Below are positions 11,490 through 22,066 of a stretch of DNA of 64,000 bases, piece by piece. The stretch lies in the NCBI GenBank assembly GCA_963383645.1, contig OY726564.1, positions 107,081,540 through 107,145,539 of the forward strand. The letters are read 5' to 3'. Origin of the DNA: Muscardinus avellanarius (taxonomy: Eukaryota; Chordata; Mammalia; Rodentia; Gliridae). Position 1 is the stretch's first letter; every line of letters begins with the position of its first letter. Under the pieces are notes generated by a model. The model saw nothing but the letters and a program-made list of their open reading frames with translations, was not told where the DNA came from and searched no databases. The position numbers and the translations under genes were made by a program.

Positions 11490-11812
11490 ATTCTTTTTTT
11501 TTTTTTTTTTTTGGGTGGTGGTACTGGGAGTGGAACCCAGGAGCTTTTCTACCTCCGGGCTATACTCCCAGACCTATTTTATTTATTTATTTATTTTTTT
11601 TTTGGTGGTACTGGGGGTGGAGCCCAGAAGCTTTCTACCTCCGGGCTATACTCCCAGACCTTTTTTTTTATATATTTTATTTGGAAACAGGGTCTCACTA
11701 AGTTGCTGAGAGCCTCACTAAGTAGCTGAAGCTGGCTTCAAACCTGTGCGATCCTCCTGCCTCAGCCTCACAAGTGCTGGGATTACAAGCGTGTGCCACC
11801 TTGCCCAGCATC
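11490..11812 (-). mobile_element. two minus SINEs, tandem ID ends
   Basis: An 11492-11580 ID-plus-tail block is followed directly by a complete minus SINE (11602-11812) with a near-identical ID part. Either a truncated copy or a linker insertion. Confidence 0.85.
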
Positions 11813-11842
11813 ATTACTCTTTTGATTTTGTTAAAATCAAAA

Positions 11843-12207
11843 GACAGGTTCAATGACAGCCCCAGCAACTTAGCTGAAGCTCTCGGAAACTTAGTGAGAT
11901 CATACTTCAAAATAAAAAAATAAAATATGAACGGGGCATGGTGGCATGTGCTTGTAATCCCAGTACTTGGGAGGCTGAGACAGAAGGATCACAGATTTGA
12001 AGCTAGCCTGTTACTTAGTGAGGCCCTCCATAACTTAGCAAGATCCTATTTCAAAATAAAAAATAAAAATAGGGCTGAGGGGTGTAGTTTGGAGGTAGAA
12101 TGCCCTTGGCTTCAATTTCCAGTACTGCAAAAAAAAAAAAAAAAATAGGGCTGGAGGTATTGCTCAGAGGTAGAATGTACCTAGATTCAATCCCTAGTAC
12201 CACACAA
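11843..12207 (+). mobile_element. SINE split by a second SINE (nest)
   Basis: Outer 5'-truncated B1 part 11843-11930 and ID part 12147-12207; inner complete SINE 11931-12146 in the linker. Confidence 0.85.
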
Positions 12208-12350
12208 TAATAAATGAGTGAAATAAAAACAAGGTAGAACCCTTTACTTCTCATTCTCATTTTGAACAATTTATCTAAAGCCATTAAATGGAGCAGAAAA
12301 GGCATGTGTCCATGTGTGGGTAGGGGAGACAAGAGTCAAGAGTCAGATAT

Positions 12351-12737
12351 TAGCTAGGTGTGTTGGTGCGTGCCTGTAATCCCAGTACTTGGAAGGCTGA
12401 GACAGGAGGATTGTAGAAGGACTGTAGGTTTGGGGCCAGACTCAGTAACTTAGTGAGACCTTGTTTTTTTAAAATAAAAAATAAGTCAGGCATGGTGGCG
12501 CACGCTTGCAATCCCCACGCTTAGGAGGCGGAGACAGGAGGATCACTCAGGTTTGAAGCCAGCTGTGCTGGCTTAAGAGACCCTGTTTCCAAATTTTAAA
12601 AAAGTATAAAATAGGTCTGGGAGTGTAGCCCGGAGGTAGAAGGGTTTCTAGAAACCCCAGTACCACCAAAAAAATAAATAAATAAAAAATAAATAAAATA
12701 GGGCTGGGGGATGTAGCTCAGTACCAAAAAGAAAAAG
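12351..12737 (+). mobile_element. SINE split by a type C SINE (nest)
   Basis: Outer B1 part 12351-12483 and short ID part 12699-12737; inner type C SINE 12485-12698 (tgctggcttaagagaccctg). Confidence 0.87.
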
Positions 12738-13237
12738 TGTGGGTTGGAATCTGAGCAGGCTGTGGGGGAAGCAGAGCCGAGGTGGACGGCAGGGCGTGCA
12801 GTGAAGTCCTGTGCACAAAGGCAGTTAGGACAGCCTCCCATCCCACAGAGAGCTTCCTGGCACCCTTGTCAGAGTTCGAAGAGGGGAAGGATGGTGCAGA
12901 GAAGGAAGAAGAGATGGGGAAGGGATTGTAGTGGTTATGGGAGATGAGTTAGTTACACAGGAGAAATAATCAAATCATCGATTATATTAAGGAGGATATT
13001 AACTAGTTATCCGTGAGAGAAGGGAGTTTCAAAATAGAAAGAAATTAAAATGAATCCTCTGGTGCCAGCCTGGAATTGGAAGTACTTGTACATTGTAGAT
13101 GCAACTGGCATGGAATCTTCTAATGTGTCGAGGTCATGAGAATTAAGGAATATTTGCAGAGTGGAGGAAACTAAGTTTCCTGAAAACTAAATGCAATATG
13201 TGATTTTGAACTTACTTTTTTCTTTCTCCTTCTTGTT
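12738..13237. other. intron, unrecognised, partly GC-rich
   Basis: 12740-12950 is GC-richer than its surroundings. I recognise neither a gene nor a repeat. A 67-codon plus-strand frame there has no supporting signal. Confidence 0.4.
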
Positions 13238-13444
13238 TTCTTTTTTTGGTACTGGATATTGAACCCAGAGGCATTCTACCTCTGAGCTATACCCCCAGCC
13301 CTATTTTATTTCTTATTTGGAAACAGGGTCTCACTGGGTTGCTGAGAGCTCCGCTAAATTGTCAAAGCTGGCTTTACACCTGCACTCCTCCTGTCTCAGC
13401 CTCCCAAGTACTGGGATTACAAGTGTACCTACCACACCCGGCTT
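13238..13444 (-). mobile_element. B1-ID dimer SINE
   Basis: Full minus-strand dimer ending ctaccacacccggc. Confidence 0.92.
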
Positions 13445-13500
13445 GAAGTTACTTTTGATATAAAGAACATTATTGTGGCAAGTGAAGAAATTTAAAGGGG

Positions 13501-14277
13501 ACTTCCGGGATGATGGCGACCGAAGACTTAAGAGCCCCGCTAACAACAAACCTCCATTACCACAAAATCAGCGCCTTTCATAGCCAGAAAACACCATCAC
13601 CAGTGAAACAAAAAATCACCAGGCTCCAGAGAGAAAGCGGACTGAGAACAGAGCCACAGAGGAGATAACCGGCCTATCGCCCGAGGACGCGGCAGACGCG
13701 GCGGCAGCAGCGCCATACTGCCGGCGAATTCACGGGACGGCTACAGCAAGCCGAGGTGAGCCACTGCGGAACAGCCAGGCGGGATTTCTCCACGCAGAGA
13801 GCATCTAAAGTTCCCAGTGGCCGAGCTCAGCACACGCTGCAGGGATTCAGAGTGGAAACCAAAACCAAGAAGAAAAACACCAGCCCCACAGCCGAGGGCG
13901 TAGCAGCGGCGCCATATTGCCACCAGCGGCAGCAGCACCGAATCCAGCGAGGCCAGTACAGCTACATCTGTGTACTCAAGAACAGTGAGTCAAATTGCGG
14001 GCCACAGAGGAGAAATCCCAGTACTGTACTCCCTGGGACTTGACCCAGTGGGGGAGGGGCGGTGGCAGAGATATCACACCATAGGAGAACGTGCAACCTG
14101 GCACCCCCCACAGTCTAAAGCAGCCTCTATCGACTCTCTGGGTCGGAGACTCTGTGATACAACCCAGTAAAGGAGTAGTGGGGTCTGAGATAATACAGAC
14201 TCGAGATCCAGAACACCTTAAGTGAAGTCATAGTGACCCAAGGGAAGAACCCAGAGAAGGCACAAACATCCGAAATC
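13501..14277 (+). promoter_or_regulatory. L1-type 5'UTR / internal promoter region
   Basis: About 780 bp, GC- and CpG-rich compared with the flanks, starting with a gatggcgac motif like the YY1-containing 5' ends of L1. A second gcgccatattgcc site lies at 13909-13921. L1 5'UTRs carry internal Pol II promoters; activity here is inferred. Confidence 0.6.
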
Positions 14278-15162
14278 ATGGGAAAGAGGAATAATACTGG
14301 AGCAATAAATGCCCACAACCCCACAACATCAGAACCCGATAAAACTGAAAATCAGAGATTTCTAGAAGATCAAATCAGGAAAATAACTGTAGAAATAATA
14401 GAGGTGCTTCGAAAAGAACTCAGAGAGAGCCAAAAAGAGATAAAGGATGCAATTAATGAAGTAAAGGCCTCAATTCAAAGCACAAACAACCGATTAGAAC
14501 ACACGGAGAACAGAATCTCGCTCTTAGAAGATGATCATTCCAAAAATGAACGCATAGTTTCTAATCTAGGAAAAAATATCCGACAGCAGGAATCTGATAT
14601 TGAAGAAATATGGGCCCATTTTAAGAGAGCTAACCTAAGAATAATTGGAATAGAGGAGGGAAAAGAAAGTGAAACCAAAGGGATCAACAGTCTCTTCAAG
14701 GAAGTAATAGCAGAAAATTTTTCAAACATAGAGCAAGAGGTTGATACACAGGTCCAGGAAACTTATAGAACTCCCTTTAGACAGGATCGGAGAAGAGGAT
14801 CCCCACACCACATAATTGTCAAAATGACCAATGTGGAAGCCAAGCAGAGAATCTTGAAGGCAACAAAAGCAAAGGGCCAAGTGACATTCAGAGACAAACC
14901 AATTAGAATCACTCCAGACTTCCCAAACCAAGTTATGAGAGCCAGAAGGGCTTGGAGTAACATATTCCAAACTCTGAAAGAAAACAACTTCCAGCCAAAA
15001 ATTTCCTACCCAGCAAAACTTTCTATCAAATTAGATGGAGAAATAAGAAGCTTCCATGACAAACAGAAACTGAAGGAATTTATGTCTTCAAAACCAGCAC
15101 TAGAGAAAATACTCAAAGAGATTAACTACAAAGAAGAAATAGGTAACACACTCCAGAACTAG
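14278..15162 (+). CDS. L1-type ORF1 protein, intact (294 aa)
   Basis: Encodes an L1 ORF1p-like RNA-binding chaperone that forms trimers and coats LINE RNA. I start at ATG 14278 (MGKRNNTGAIN; A at -3, G at +4). The frame is open further upstream, but only to a GTG at 14233. Residues about 20-130 are a charged coiled coil (ENQRFLEDQIRKITVEIIEV...). Then comes an RRM-like block (RANLRIIGIEEGKESETKG) and the C-terminal domain (SPHHIIVKMTNVEAKQRI; KGQVTFRDKPIRITPDF; ARRAWSNIF; FQPKISYPAKLS). Length is close to that of other mammalian ORF1p. No stop or frameshift. It is not followed by a sense ORF2, so its RNA would need ORF2p in trans. Confidence 0.92.
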   Translation: MGKRNNTGAINAHNPTTSEPDKTENQRFLEDQIRKITVEIIEVLRKELRESQKEIKDAINEVKASIQSTNNRLEHTENRISLLEDDHSKNERIVSNLGKNIRQQESDIEEIWAHFKRANLRIIGIEEGKESETKGINSLFKEVIAENFSNIEQEVDTQVQETYRTPFRQDRRRGSPHHIIVKMTNVEAKQRILKATKAKGQVTFRDKPIRITPDFPNQVMRARRAWSNIFQTLKENNFQPKISYPAKLSIKLDGEIRSFHDKQKLKEFMSSKPALEKILKEINYKEEIGNTLQN

Positions 15163-15279
15163 AGAAACAAGATTTTCCATCCAACAAACAACTAAGATTG
15201 GTTATCTGTGGAGATTCATTATTTATGTTAGTCTTTTACCTATCTCTAAAGGGTATTGTCTGCCTTTATTGTTGTTAAT

Positions 15280-15910
15280 TTCTAGGATTCCTAGTTGGAA
15301 TATTAATATACCTTCAGATATAGCATTTGGAAATATTTTATCCCATTCTATTAGTAACTGTTAACTCTGTTTACATTGTCTTTGGATATACAATTTTTTT
15401 TTTAGGGAGTTTGTATACTCCTCTGTTGCCTGTGCCTTTGAAATCATAACCAAGAAATCACTGCCAATTTCAATGTTGTGAGGTTTAATGACCCAGATTT
15501 TCTCCTAAAAGTTTATAGTCTTAAGATTTATATTTAGGTCTATTATCTATTTTGAGTTAATATTTGTATATGGGATTAGGTAAGGGTCCAATTTTATTCT
15601 TTTCCATGTAATTATTATTTTTTAACAATATTTAGTTAAAAGATTATTATTTCCACCACCAAATGTTCGTGGAAACCTTGTCAAAAATAACTTGACAATA
15701 TAGGGAAGAATTTAGCTCTAGGCTTTTATTTAACTCCAATGGTTTATATATCTGCCTTTAGAATAGTACTACACTGTTTCAATTATTGTAGCTTTATATG
15801 GTTTGAAATCAGAAAATATATATCTTCTAGCTTTGTTCTTTTTCAAGATCGTTTTGGGTACCTAGAGTCCATATTCCATATTAGGATAGATTTTTTTCTG
15901 AAAAATAAAT
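15280..15910 (-). mobile_element. reverse-oriented L1 ORF2 segment inside the HAL1-like element
   Basis: The complement reads like L1 ORF2 3' sequence: tgttgcctgtgcctttgaaa at 15424-15443 is the complement of a familiar ORF2 stretch, and gagttaatatttgtatatgg then ggtaagggtccaattttatt follow in the expected antisense order. Sense homologs of the same region lie at 50690-50860, 32110-32420 and 62960-63290. It has no long open frame left. Confidence 0.8.
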
Positions 15911-16269
15911 ATATAAATATATGATAGTTTCACCTAAAAAATAGAAAAAAATATTCTCTGGTAAGAAAGAAAGCAAAAAGAAATATTGAAATGTTATCTT
16001 TAAGTCATCAAAAGCTTGGTATCAGACAAATGAAACTGTTATGTGAGATTATCATTTTTAATTTTAGATAAATTGCCATAATACTAGATGTCAACTACTA
16101 AGCCAAGCATGGGAGGGAGGGATAGGGAAAGAATGGGGTGGGGATTGGGTGGGGGCTGACTGGGAAAAGTGTGCATGTATGTCTACAAAAGTATGTATCC
16201 TACTATGATGTATGAATACAGTGCACCAATAAAAATAAATAAATTTAAAAAAAAAGAAATTTAAAGGGG

Positions 16270-16474
16270 CTAGACATCAAATAACAGAAACATATCTATG
16301 TTAATCTGTTGGCAACTCAGTGTCAAATAACTCTAGAAGATAGAATTCTTTGTACTATGCTTGAAAATTTCCTGTGAATTTGAGATTGTTTCAAAGTTTA
16401 AAGTATATTTTCAAAAATCAAAGTAGAGAATATTAGGGATTTAAAAAAGTGTAATGCTATATAGTCTGGGGTTT
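16270..16474. other. intron, no recognised feature
   Basis: AT-rich sequence after the 3' target duplication of the LINE. Confidence 0.5.
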
Positions 16475-16690
16475 TCTTTTTTTTCTTTCTTTCTTTTTTT
16501 TTTTTTTTTTGGTGGCACTGGGGTTCCTGGAAGCCCTTCTACGTCTGGGCTACACTCCCAGACCTATTTTTATATTTTTATTTGGAAGCAGAGTCTCTTA
16601 AGCCAGCAAGGCTGGCTCTGAACCAGCGCGATCCTCCTGTCTCTGCTTCCCAAGCGCGGGGATTACAAGCGTGTGCCATCACACCTAGCT
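16475..16690 (-). mobile_element. B1-ID SINE, type C
   Basis: Minus copy: ggggttcctggaagcccttc and gtctcttaagccagcaaggc. Target duplication tagtctgggg...tttc. Confidence 0.92.
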
Positions 16691-16776
16691 AGTCTGGGGG
16701 TTTCTGACATTATACCAACACTTTACAGGACCTTAGAACAGACCCAGATTCTGTTCTTAACCTCCTTTGACTCACC

Positions 16777-16969
16777 AGGCATGGCGGCGCACGCTTGTAA
16801 TCCCCGCGCTTGGGAGGCAGAGACAGGAGGATCGCACAGGTTCGAAGCCAGCTGTGCGTGCTGGCTTAGGAGACCCTGTTTCCAAATAAAAATGTAAAAA
16901 TAGGTCTGGGAGTATAGCCCGGAGGTATAAGGGCTTCCAGGAACCCCAGTACCACCAAAAAAAAAAAAA
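16777..16969 (+). mobile_element. B1-ID SINE, type C
   Basis: Has the extra tgtgcgtgctggcttagga and gcttccaggaacccc; duplication ctcctttgactc on both sides. Confidence 0.93.
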
Positions 16970-17329
16970 GAAACTCCTTTGACTCTTGAAAATCTGAAAT
17001 ATCATATATAGAGCAAAACAGTCTCTCTTATTAATTCTGAGGAATATATTTGGATTCACAAACAAAGCTATTTGTCCTAACTTAGTTCATAAGTATAAAA
17101 CATGTTAAGTTTCTAAGAATCATATGCCCCTTTCAAAACAGGAATATTTCACAATGGAGGGGGTCTCACACTATACATAAAGGCACAAATATAGAACTTT
17201 CCTGGTTCACTATGTATTATATTACACCGTTGGAATGAATATAATCATCATACTAGAAAATAGGGTGTGATGAGGTATCAACAAATAACTAAGACAAAAA
17301 AGAACTAATAATAATTTCATGCAATTTAC
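16970..17329. other. intron, no repeat recognised
   Basis: Downstream intron of the 17330-17476 exon. Confidence 0.5.
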
Positions 17330-17476
17330 CAATTTATTCTCCCCTGCAGACTTCAACTTCTCCTGTAATTTTATGGTGGTCTGCCGGATCCTCTCTATTT
17401 CCTCCTGTTGCTTAAGAATCAGTTGTCTTTCCTTCCGAGCTGCCTTATTGGCTTCTTGAAGACGTTTTATTTCAGC
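17330..17476 (-). CDS. CEP350: CEP350 coding exon, coiled coil (49 codons, phase 0-0)
   Basis: A 147-nt exon of exactly 49 codons, acceptor ttaaaccgtag, donor TTG|gtaaat. It reads AEIKRLQEANKAARKERQLI, then LKQQEEIERIRQTTIKLQEK and LKSAGENKL. Classic heptad pattern, no Pro, about one third charged residues. The donor has T at -2, a departure from consensus that is compensated by gtaaat. It is a symmetric exon; the next exon is 6.6 kb downstream, beyond the HAL1-like insertion. Confidence 0.95.
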
Positions 17477-17551
17477 CTACGGTTTAAAGAGTTAGGAGAG
17501 GGGTTGAGATTTGAAGGAGACAAGTTCAAAGTCATATTTTAAAAAGAAATA

Positions 17552-17833
17552 TCCCAGAGGTAGAAGGGTCCAGGAACCCCAGTACCACAAAAAAATAAAA
17601 TAAAATAGTAATAATAAAAAAGAAAAAAGAATAAGAAAAATTCAGGGGCCAGGTGTGGTGGCACACACTTTTAATCCCAGCATTCGGGAGGTGGAGACAT
17701 GAGGATCGTGGTTACTTAGCAAGGCCCTTCACAACTCACTGAGACCGTTTCAAAAAATAAAAAGACTAAATAAAACTAGGGCTGGGGTGTAGCTCAGAGG
17801 CACAATGCCCCTGGGTTCCATCTCCAGCTCCAC

Positions 17834-17865
<32 letters not shown>

Positions 17866-17867
17866 GA
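17552..17867 (+). mobile_element. type C SINE 3' fragment, then B1-ID SINE
   Basis: 17552-17640 is only the ID end (gtagaagggtccaggaaccc) with an A-rich tail. 17647-17867 is a full dimer with an (AAAAG)n tail. Confidence 0.85.
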
Positions 17868-18235
17868 AATCCAATGATCATTTATAATATATACTATTTC
17901 AAGATAAGCATAGTAGCATTAAAAGTTTCAAAGTAGTGAAGGGTGAAGAGTTACACACAATTCTATAACTAAAATAATTTAATATGACCCCTTAGTTTAA
18001 ATCATTGTAATTAAAATACACTAATAATTTCATAATCTTTTTTAGACTAACATATCTTTCACATTTCTTATAATGCTCCCTGGTCTTTACATTTACCTGT
18101 TTAATAGTTGTATATCAAGTAAACTAATTAGTATAACCATTACTCTGCTGCTTTGTATTTATTTACAAAGAAACACATACTGTTTGGTGTGTATGTTTTA
18201 AAATACTTTATAAGACATATCATATGCACATATTT
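17868..18235. other. intron, no recognised feature
   Basis: AT-rich unique sequence. Confidence 0.5.
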
Positions 18236-18310
18236 ACAGACCTCCTTTGGTGTCAGGATCTTGTACGTTGTAGGGAAACTTCTACCACTGAGTTACACCC
18301 CAGTTTAGAT
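18236..18310 (-). mobile_element. ID element, diverged
   Basis: Minus ID: ttctaccactgagttacacc is the complement of the ID A-box region. Confidence 0.6.
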
Positions 18311-18581
18311 ACCGCTTTTACTCACACCAGGTTAACTTACACCTCTAATGCGGCATGAGATTATACCAGATAAAAATATGTTTCATTTTTCCATTACAAA
18401 TGGAGTTCGATTTTAAGGTTGTTTTCTATTTTTTACTACTATAAATAATGCTACAAAAAGAAATTTTATAATTTTTGTTTCCTTGGAAAGGCATATGAAT
18501 TTCTTTGGAGATGTTTTTAAAAATGTGGCTCACAGACTCCTGGGGCTCCTTTGAGAGCCTTTCAGGGAACATTTTTGGGTC

Positions 18582-18586
18582 AAACT

Positions 18587-18621
<35 letters not shown>

Positions 18622-18830
18622 TGTGCAGTACTGGAGATGGAACCCAGGGGCATTCTGCCTCTGAGATACACCTCCAGATCTATTATTTTTTTATTCATTA
18701 TTTTGAAACAGGGTCTCACTGAGTTGCAAAGGGCCTCACTAAGTAGTAGCTGAGGCTGTTTGCAAACCGCAATCCTCCTGTCTCAGCCTCCTAAATGCTG
18801 GAATTACAAGCGTGAGCCACCACACCCAGC
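18582..18830 (-). mobile_element. B1-ID dimer SINE with (TTTA)n tail
   Basis: (TTTA)10 then a full minus dimer to ccaccacacccagc. Confidence 0.92.
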
Positions 18831-18910
18831 AGGTCAGACTAATTTTATAATACTAAGATATTTGCTTTTTTCCATTCTCATTCTCTTATGTGTCTACAAT
18901 GGCATTCTAT

Positions 18911-19115
18911 GTTTTTTTTTTCTTTTTTGGGTACTGTAGATTACACCCAGGAGCATTCTACCTCTGAGCTGTACCTCCAGACTTTTTTATTTTGAAACAG
19001 GGTCTCACTAGGTTGCTGAGTCTTGCTACATTGGTGAGGCTGTCTTCAAAAGTACAATCTGTCTGTGTCAGCCTTCTAAATACTAGGATTACAGGCATGT
19101 GCCACCAAACCTGGC
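18911..19115 (-). mobile_element. B1-ID dimer SINE, diverged
   Basis: Minus dimer with gtactgtagattacacccag and tctcactaggttgctgagtc. Confidence 0.88.
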
Positions 19116-19239
19116 TTTTGAATGAAATAATGTTTTAATACCTGTTTCTGTTTCACACTATGGGTTAGTTCTTTAGGGGAGATTCCTGAAAATGGGATAA
19201 ATAATTCCAAGATGACAAACCATTTTCAGGCCCTTAAAA

Positions 19240-19462
19240 CCGTTTTTCTTTTGGGGGGGGTGGCGGGTCTGGGGATAGAACCCAGAGACATTTAATCTCT
19301 GAGTTACAACCCCTGCCCTATTTTTTATTCTTTATTTTGAAACAGGGTCTCACTAAGTTACGGAGGGCCTCACTAAGTAACTGAGACTGTCCACAAACTG
19401 TGATCCTCCGGTCTCAGCCTCCAGAATGCTGGGATTACAAGCGTGCGCCACCACGCCCGGCT
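19240..19462 (-). mobile_element. B1-ID dimer SINE, type D
   Basis: T/G-rich tail, gcgggtctggggatagaacc, full B1 part. Confidence 0.92.
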
Positions 19463-19541
19463 TCCTTAAACCCATTTTAAAATTTGCACTCAGAAAAGAA
19501 CTGTCCTGACTACATTGCAGCAATAAAAAATAAGAGAAAGA

Positions 19542-19745
19542 GCCGGGCATGGTGGCACGCGCTTGTAATCCCCGCACTTGGGAAGTGGAGATGGGAGGAT
19601 CGCGCAGGTTCGAAGCCAGCTGGGCTGGCTTAGGAGACCCTGTTTCCAAATAAAAATATAAAAAAATAGGTCTGGGAGTGTAGCCCGGAGGTAGAAGGGC
19701 TTCCAGGAACCCCAGTATCACAAAAAATAAAATAAAATAACTAAC
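19542..19745 (+). mobile_element. B1-ID SINE, type C
   Basis: ctgggctggcttaggagacc and gggcttccaggaacccc; A-rich tail. Confidence 0.93.
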
Positions 19746-19835
19746 TAACTAATAATAATAGAAAGAAAGAAAGAAAAGAACTGTCTACTTATAGTACCAG
19801 AAGCATTAAACTACATGCGTCAGAAGTGGTGGGGA

Positions 19836-19900
19836 TTGCCTTCTAGGATCACAGCCTCCCAAGTATTGGGATTAAAAGTGCATGCTATCATGACCAGCTC
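19836..19900 (-). mobile_element. B1 fragment
   Basis: gcctcccaagtattgggatt: 5' end of a minus B1 part only. Confidence 0.6.
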
Positions 19901-20129
19901 TTAACTTCTTTAAAGAATGAAGTTCAAATTTTTTTAAATTCTTATAATTGGTGATGTTTTCTGGGAGAGAATCTTTAAAAAGTCATTTAAGTAATAATCT
20001 AATTATAACTCAAATAATCCAGCTTGTAAATCAACTAACAAAGTGGCTATTACCTGGCACCAGCAGGTCAACAAAGGAAAGGAAGCTGGAATCCATGGCG
20101 TGCCCTCTGGGAACTGTGAGGCACACTGG

Positions 20130-20515
20130 CCTCACCGCACTCAGTCCTCACAACCACCAGCAAGTACGGCCCAGTCCTGCAGATGAGGACGCTCCGAGTG
20201 TCACCTGAACTTGACCAGGATTACAGGTGCAAGTGACAGAGCTGGGCTTTGAACAGCACCAGGGAACACAGAGCGTTTACTACTGTGGACGAACACTGAG
20301 CAGTGAGCATGTGTCAAAGTCTACTCTGAGTTAACTGTATGGACTAACTCACGTATTTTTCCCAACAATCCTATAAAGTATGTTACTATTATTACTCTCA
20401 GTTTACAGACGAAGAAACTGAGACAGAGAAATTAAGTAATTTACTCAAGATTATGAAATTTAGTTAGGAGAGTTGGAATGCTAGCCTAGGCAATCTGACT
20501 CCGCAGCCTCAAGTC
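20130..20515 (-). repeat. two MIR fragments
   Basis: 20130-20262 and 20290-20515 both show the complement of MIR. The second has ttacagacgaagaaactgag, then gagaaattaagtaatttact. Confidence 0.75.
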
Positions 20516-20517
20516 TT

Positions 20518-20820
20518 TGTGTGTGGTTCTGGGATTGAACCCAGGGACATTCTACCTCCAAGCTACACCCCCAGTCCTATTTTATTTTTATTTTGAAGCA
20601 GAGTATCACTATGTTGATGAGTCTCACTACTTGCTAAAGCTGTCCTTGAACCGGCATTCCTCTGAGCTACACCCCCAGACCGATTTTATTTATTTGGAAA
20701 TGGTCTTGCTAGGTTGCTGAGAGCCTCAGTAAATTGCTAAGACTGGCCATGAACCTGCATTCCTCCTATCTCAGCCTCCCAAATTCTGGGATTACAAGTG
20801 TGTGTCACCACACCCGGCTC
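20518..20820 (-). mobile_element. two minus B1-ID SINEs in tandem
   Basis: 20518-20659 lacks its B1 5' end and is joined to a second copy (20660-20820) that starts inside its ID part. Confidence 0.83.
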
Positions 20821-21010
20821 CATACCCACAATTCTTAATTAACATACTACCATGCTTCCTTTTTAGGATTCAAAACCAAAGTCTAAGCATAGTAAACTAA
20901 AATATTTGTCAATATGTAATTAATATGTCATTAAAATATATTTAGGAAAACAATGTCTAAAAAGTTAATCCAAATGGACTCTTTTACTCATCTTAGTTTT
21001 TTAAATATGC

Positions 21011-21013
21011 ATT

Positions 21014-21045
<32 letters not shown>

Positions 21046-21268
21046 TTTTTTTTTTTTTTTTTTTTTAATGATACTGGAGGTGGAACCCAGGGGATTTCTA
21101 CCTTCAGGCTACACTCCCAGCCCTATTTTATACTTTACTTGAAAACAGGGTCTCACTAAGTTGCTGAGAACCTAACTCAGTAGCTGAGGCTGGCTTCAAA
21201 CCTGTGTGATCCTCCTGTCTCAGCCTCCCAAGCACTGGGATTACAAACTTGCGTCACCACGCCCAGCT
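21011..21268 (-). mobile_element. B1-ID dimer SINE with (TTTC)n tail
   Basis: (TTTC)9 plus T20, full minus dimer. Duplication taaatatgcatttc / taaatatgcttttc. Confidence 0.93.
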
Positions 21269-21531
21269 TAAATATGCTTTTCAAAAGACAACTTTATGTA
21301 TTACAAGAAGGCAGAAGATTTGACTATATTATCAGTGAAACACTTCTAATATAAGAGAAACATGGTAACTACCCAGTATACCATATAATTATACTACTCT
21401 AGGCATAAAAGTGTTAGGAATCAACTAAATTCGGTTAAAGGTGATAATAAAAGAGATTTGGCAAAGTAACAGATTCTACAGTTAATTTGCCTATGATCAG
21501 CTATTTTAAAGGAATGTTTTTCTTAACATAC

Positions 21532-21619
21532 CTTTTCTTGCTGCAATCTTAAAAGTAAACCACGCTGTTTCTTCCGGAGTGGCGGCATTTTATCATCCTC
21601 TCCTTTGTCTCGTAAATGT
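21532..21619 (-). CDS. CEP350: CEP350 coding exon, short, basic coiled coil
   Basis: An 88-nt exon, acceptor tatttgcag, donor AAG|gtatgt. It completes Lys and reads HLRDKGEDDKMPPLRKKQR, then GLLLRLQQEK, ending in phase 0. It is a basic patch (LRKKQRG) inside the helical block, running on into AEIKRLQEANK of the next exon. It is too short to appear as an open frame of its own and was found from the splice signals and the peptide. Confidence 0.93.
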
Positions 21620-21987
21620 CTGCAAATAATATTTTTATGGAGACAAGGACTAGATTAACTTCACATAATAATATTCTGGGTACTAAAAGGTGCTAAACCA
21701 ATTTAACATTTTCTTAAGTTGAAAACAGTTGCTATATTCAGCAAATCATATGCCAGCAAGTACTATATTGAGCATATAATATGTGTCAACTCTAAACTAT
21801 GTCCTTTGAAGGCTGAAGGACTGAGCAGTTAGGTATGAGATGACAGCATAAGACAATGTTTAGTTAAAGTGGTAAGAGAGAAATAAAAAGAACATGCTAC
21901 GGGAGTAGGAGGGAGTTCTTCAAAGTAGCACAAATCAATGAATTCCACATTCCTAGCTTGAGAAACGAGGCTGATGAAATCAAGTGA
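21620..21987. other. intron, no recognised feature
   Basis: AT-rich unique sequence between exons at 21532-21619 and 22144-22328. Confidence 0.5.
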
Positions 21988-22066
21988 GGAGGGGCCGGGG
22001 ATAGAGCTGTCTGCTACTCAGCACACACTAGGTTCAATCCCCAGAATCACACAAAAGGAAGTGAAA
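21988..22066 (+). mobile_element. ID element, diverged
   Basis: gaggggccggggatagagct then ctaggttcaatccccagaat. Confidence 0.7.

Larger units (their letters stand above)
13501..16253 (+). mobile_element. HAL1-like LINE: ORF1-only L1 with reverse ORF2 segment
   Basis: Complete insertion flanked by a perfect 16-bp duplication aagaaatttaaagggg (13485-13500, 16254-16269). Order: L1-type 5' end (cttccgggatgatggcgacc), GC-rich 5'UTR to 14277, intact ORF1 14278-15162, no sense ORF2, about 640 bp of L1 ORF2 sequence in reverse orientation (about 15280-15910), then a unique 3' region with a G-rich block (16105-16165), an L1-like 3' end (acagtgcaccaataaaaata) and an A-rich tail. Known half-L1 (HAL1) elements also carry ORF1 without ORF2. 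The reverse ORF2 segment is an addition I do not know from described families. Being complete with a perfect duplication and intact ORF1, the copy looks fairly young. Confidence 0.85.

Noticed and set aside
13756..14170. Short upstream frames in the LINE 5'UTR (95 and 66 codons)
   Set aside because: No resemblance to known LINE proteins; typical chance frames in a GC-rich 5'UTR.
14233..14277. Earlier start of ORF1 (309-codon version)
   Set aside because: It would begin at GTG; the first ATG in frame is 14278, in good context and matching the usual ORF1p start MGK.
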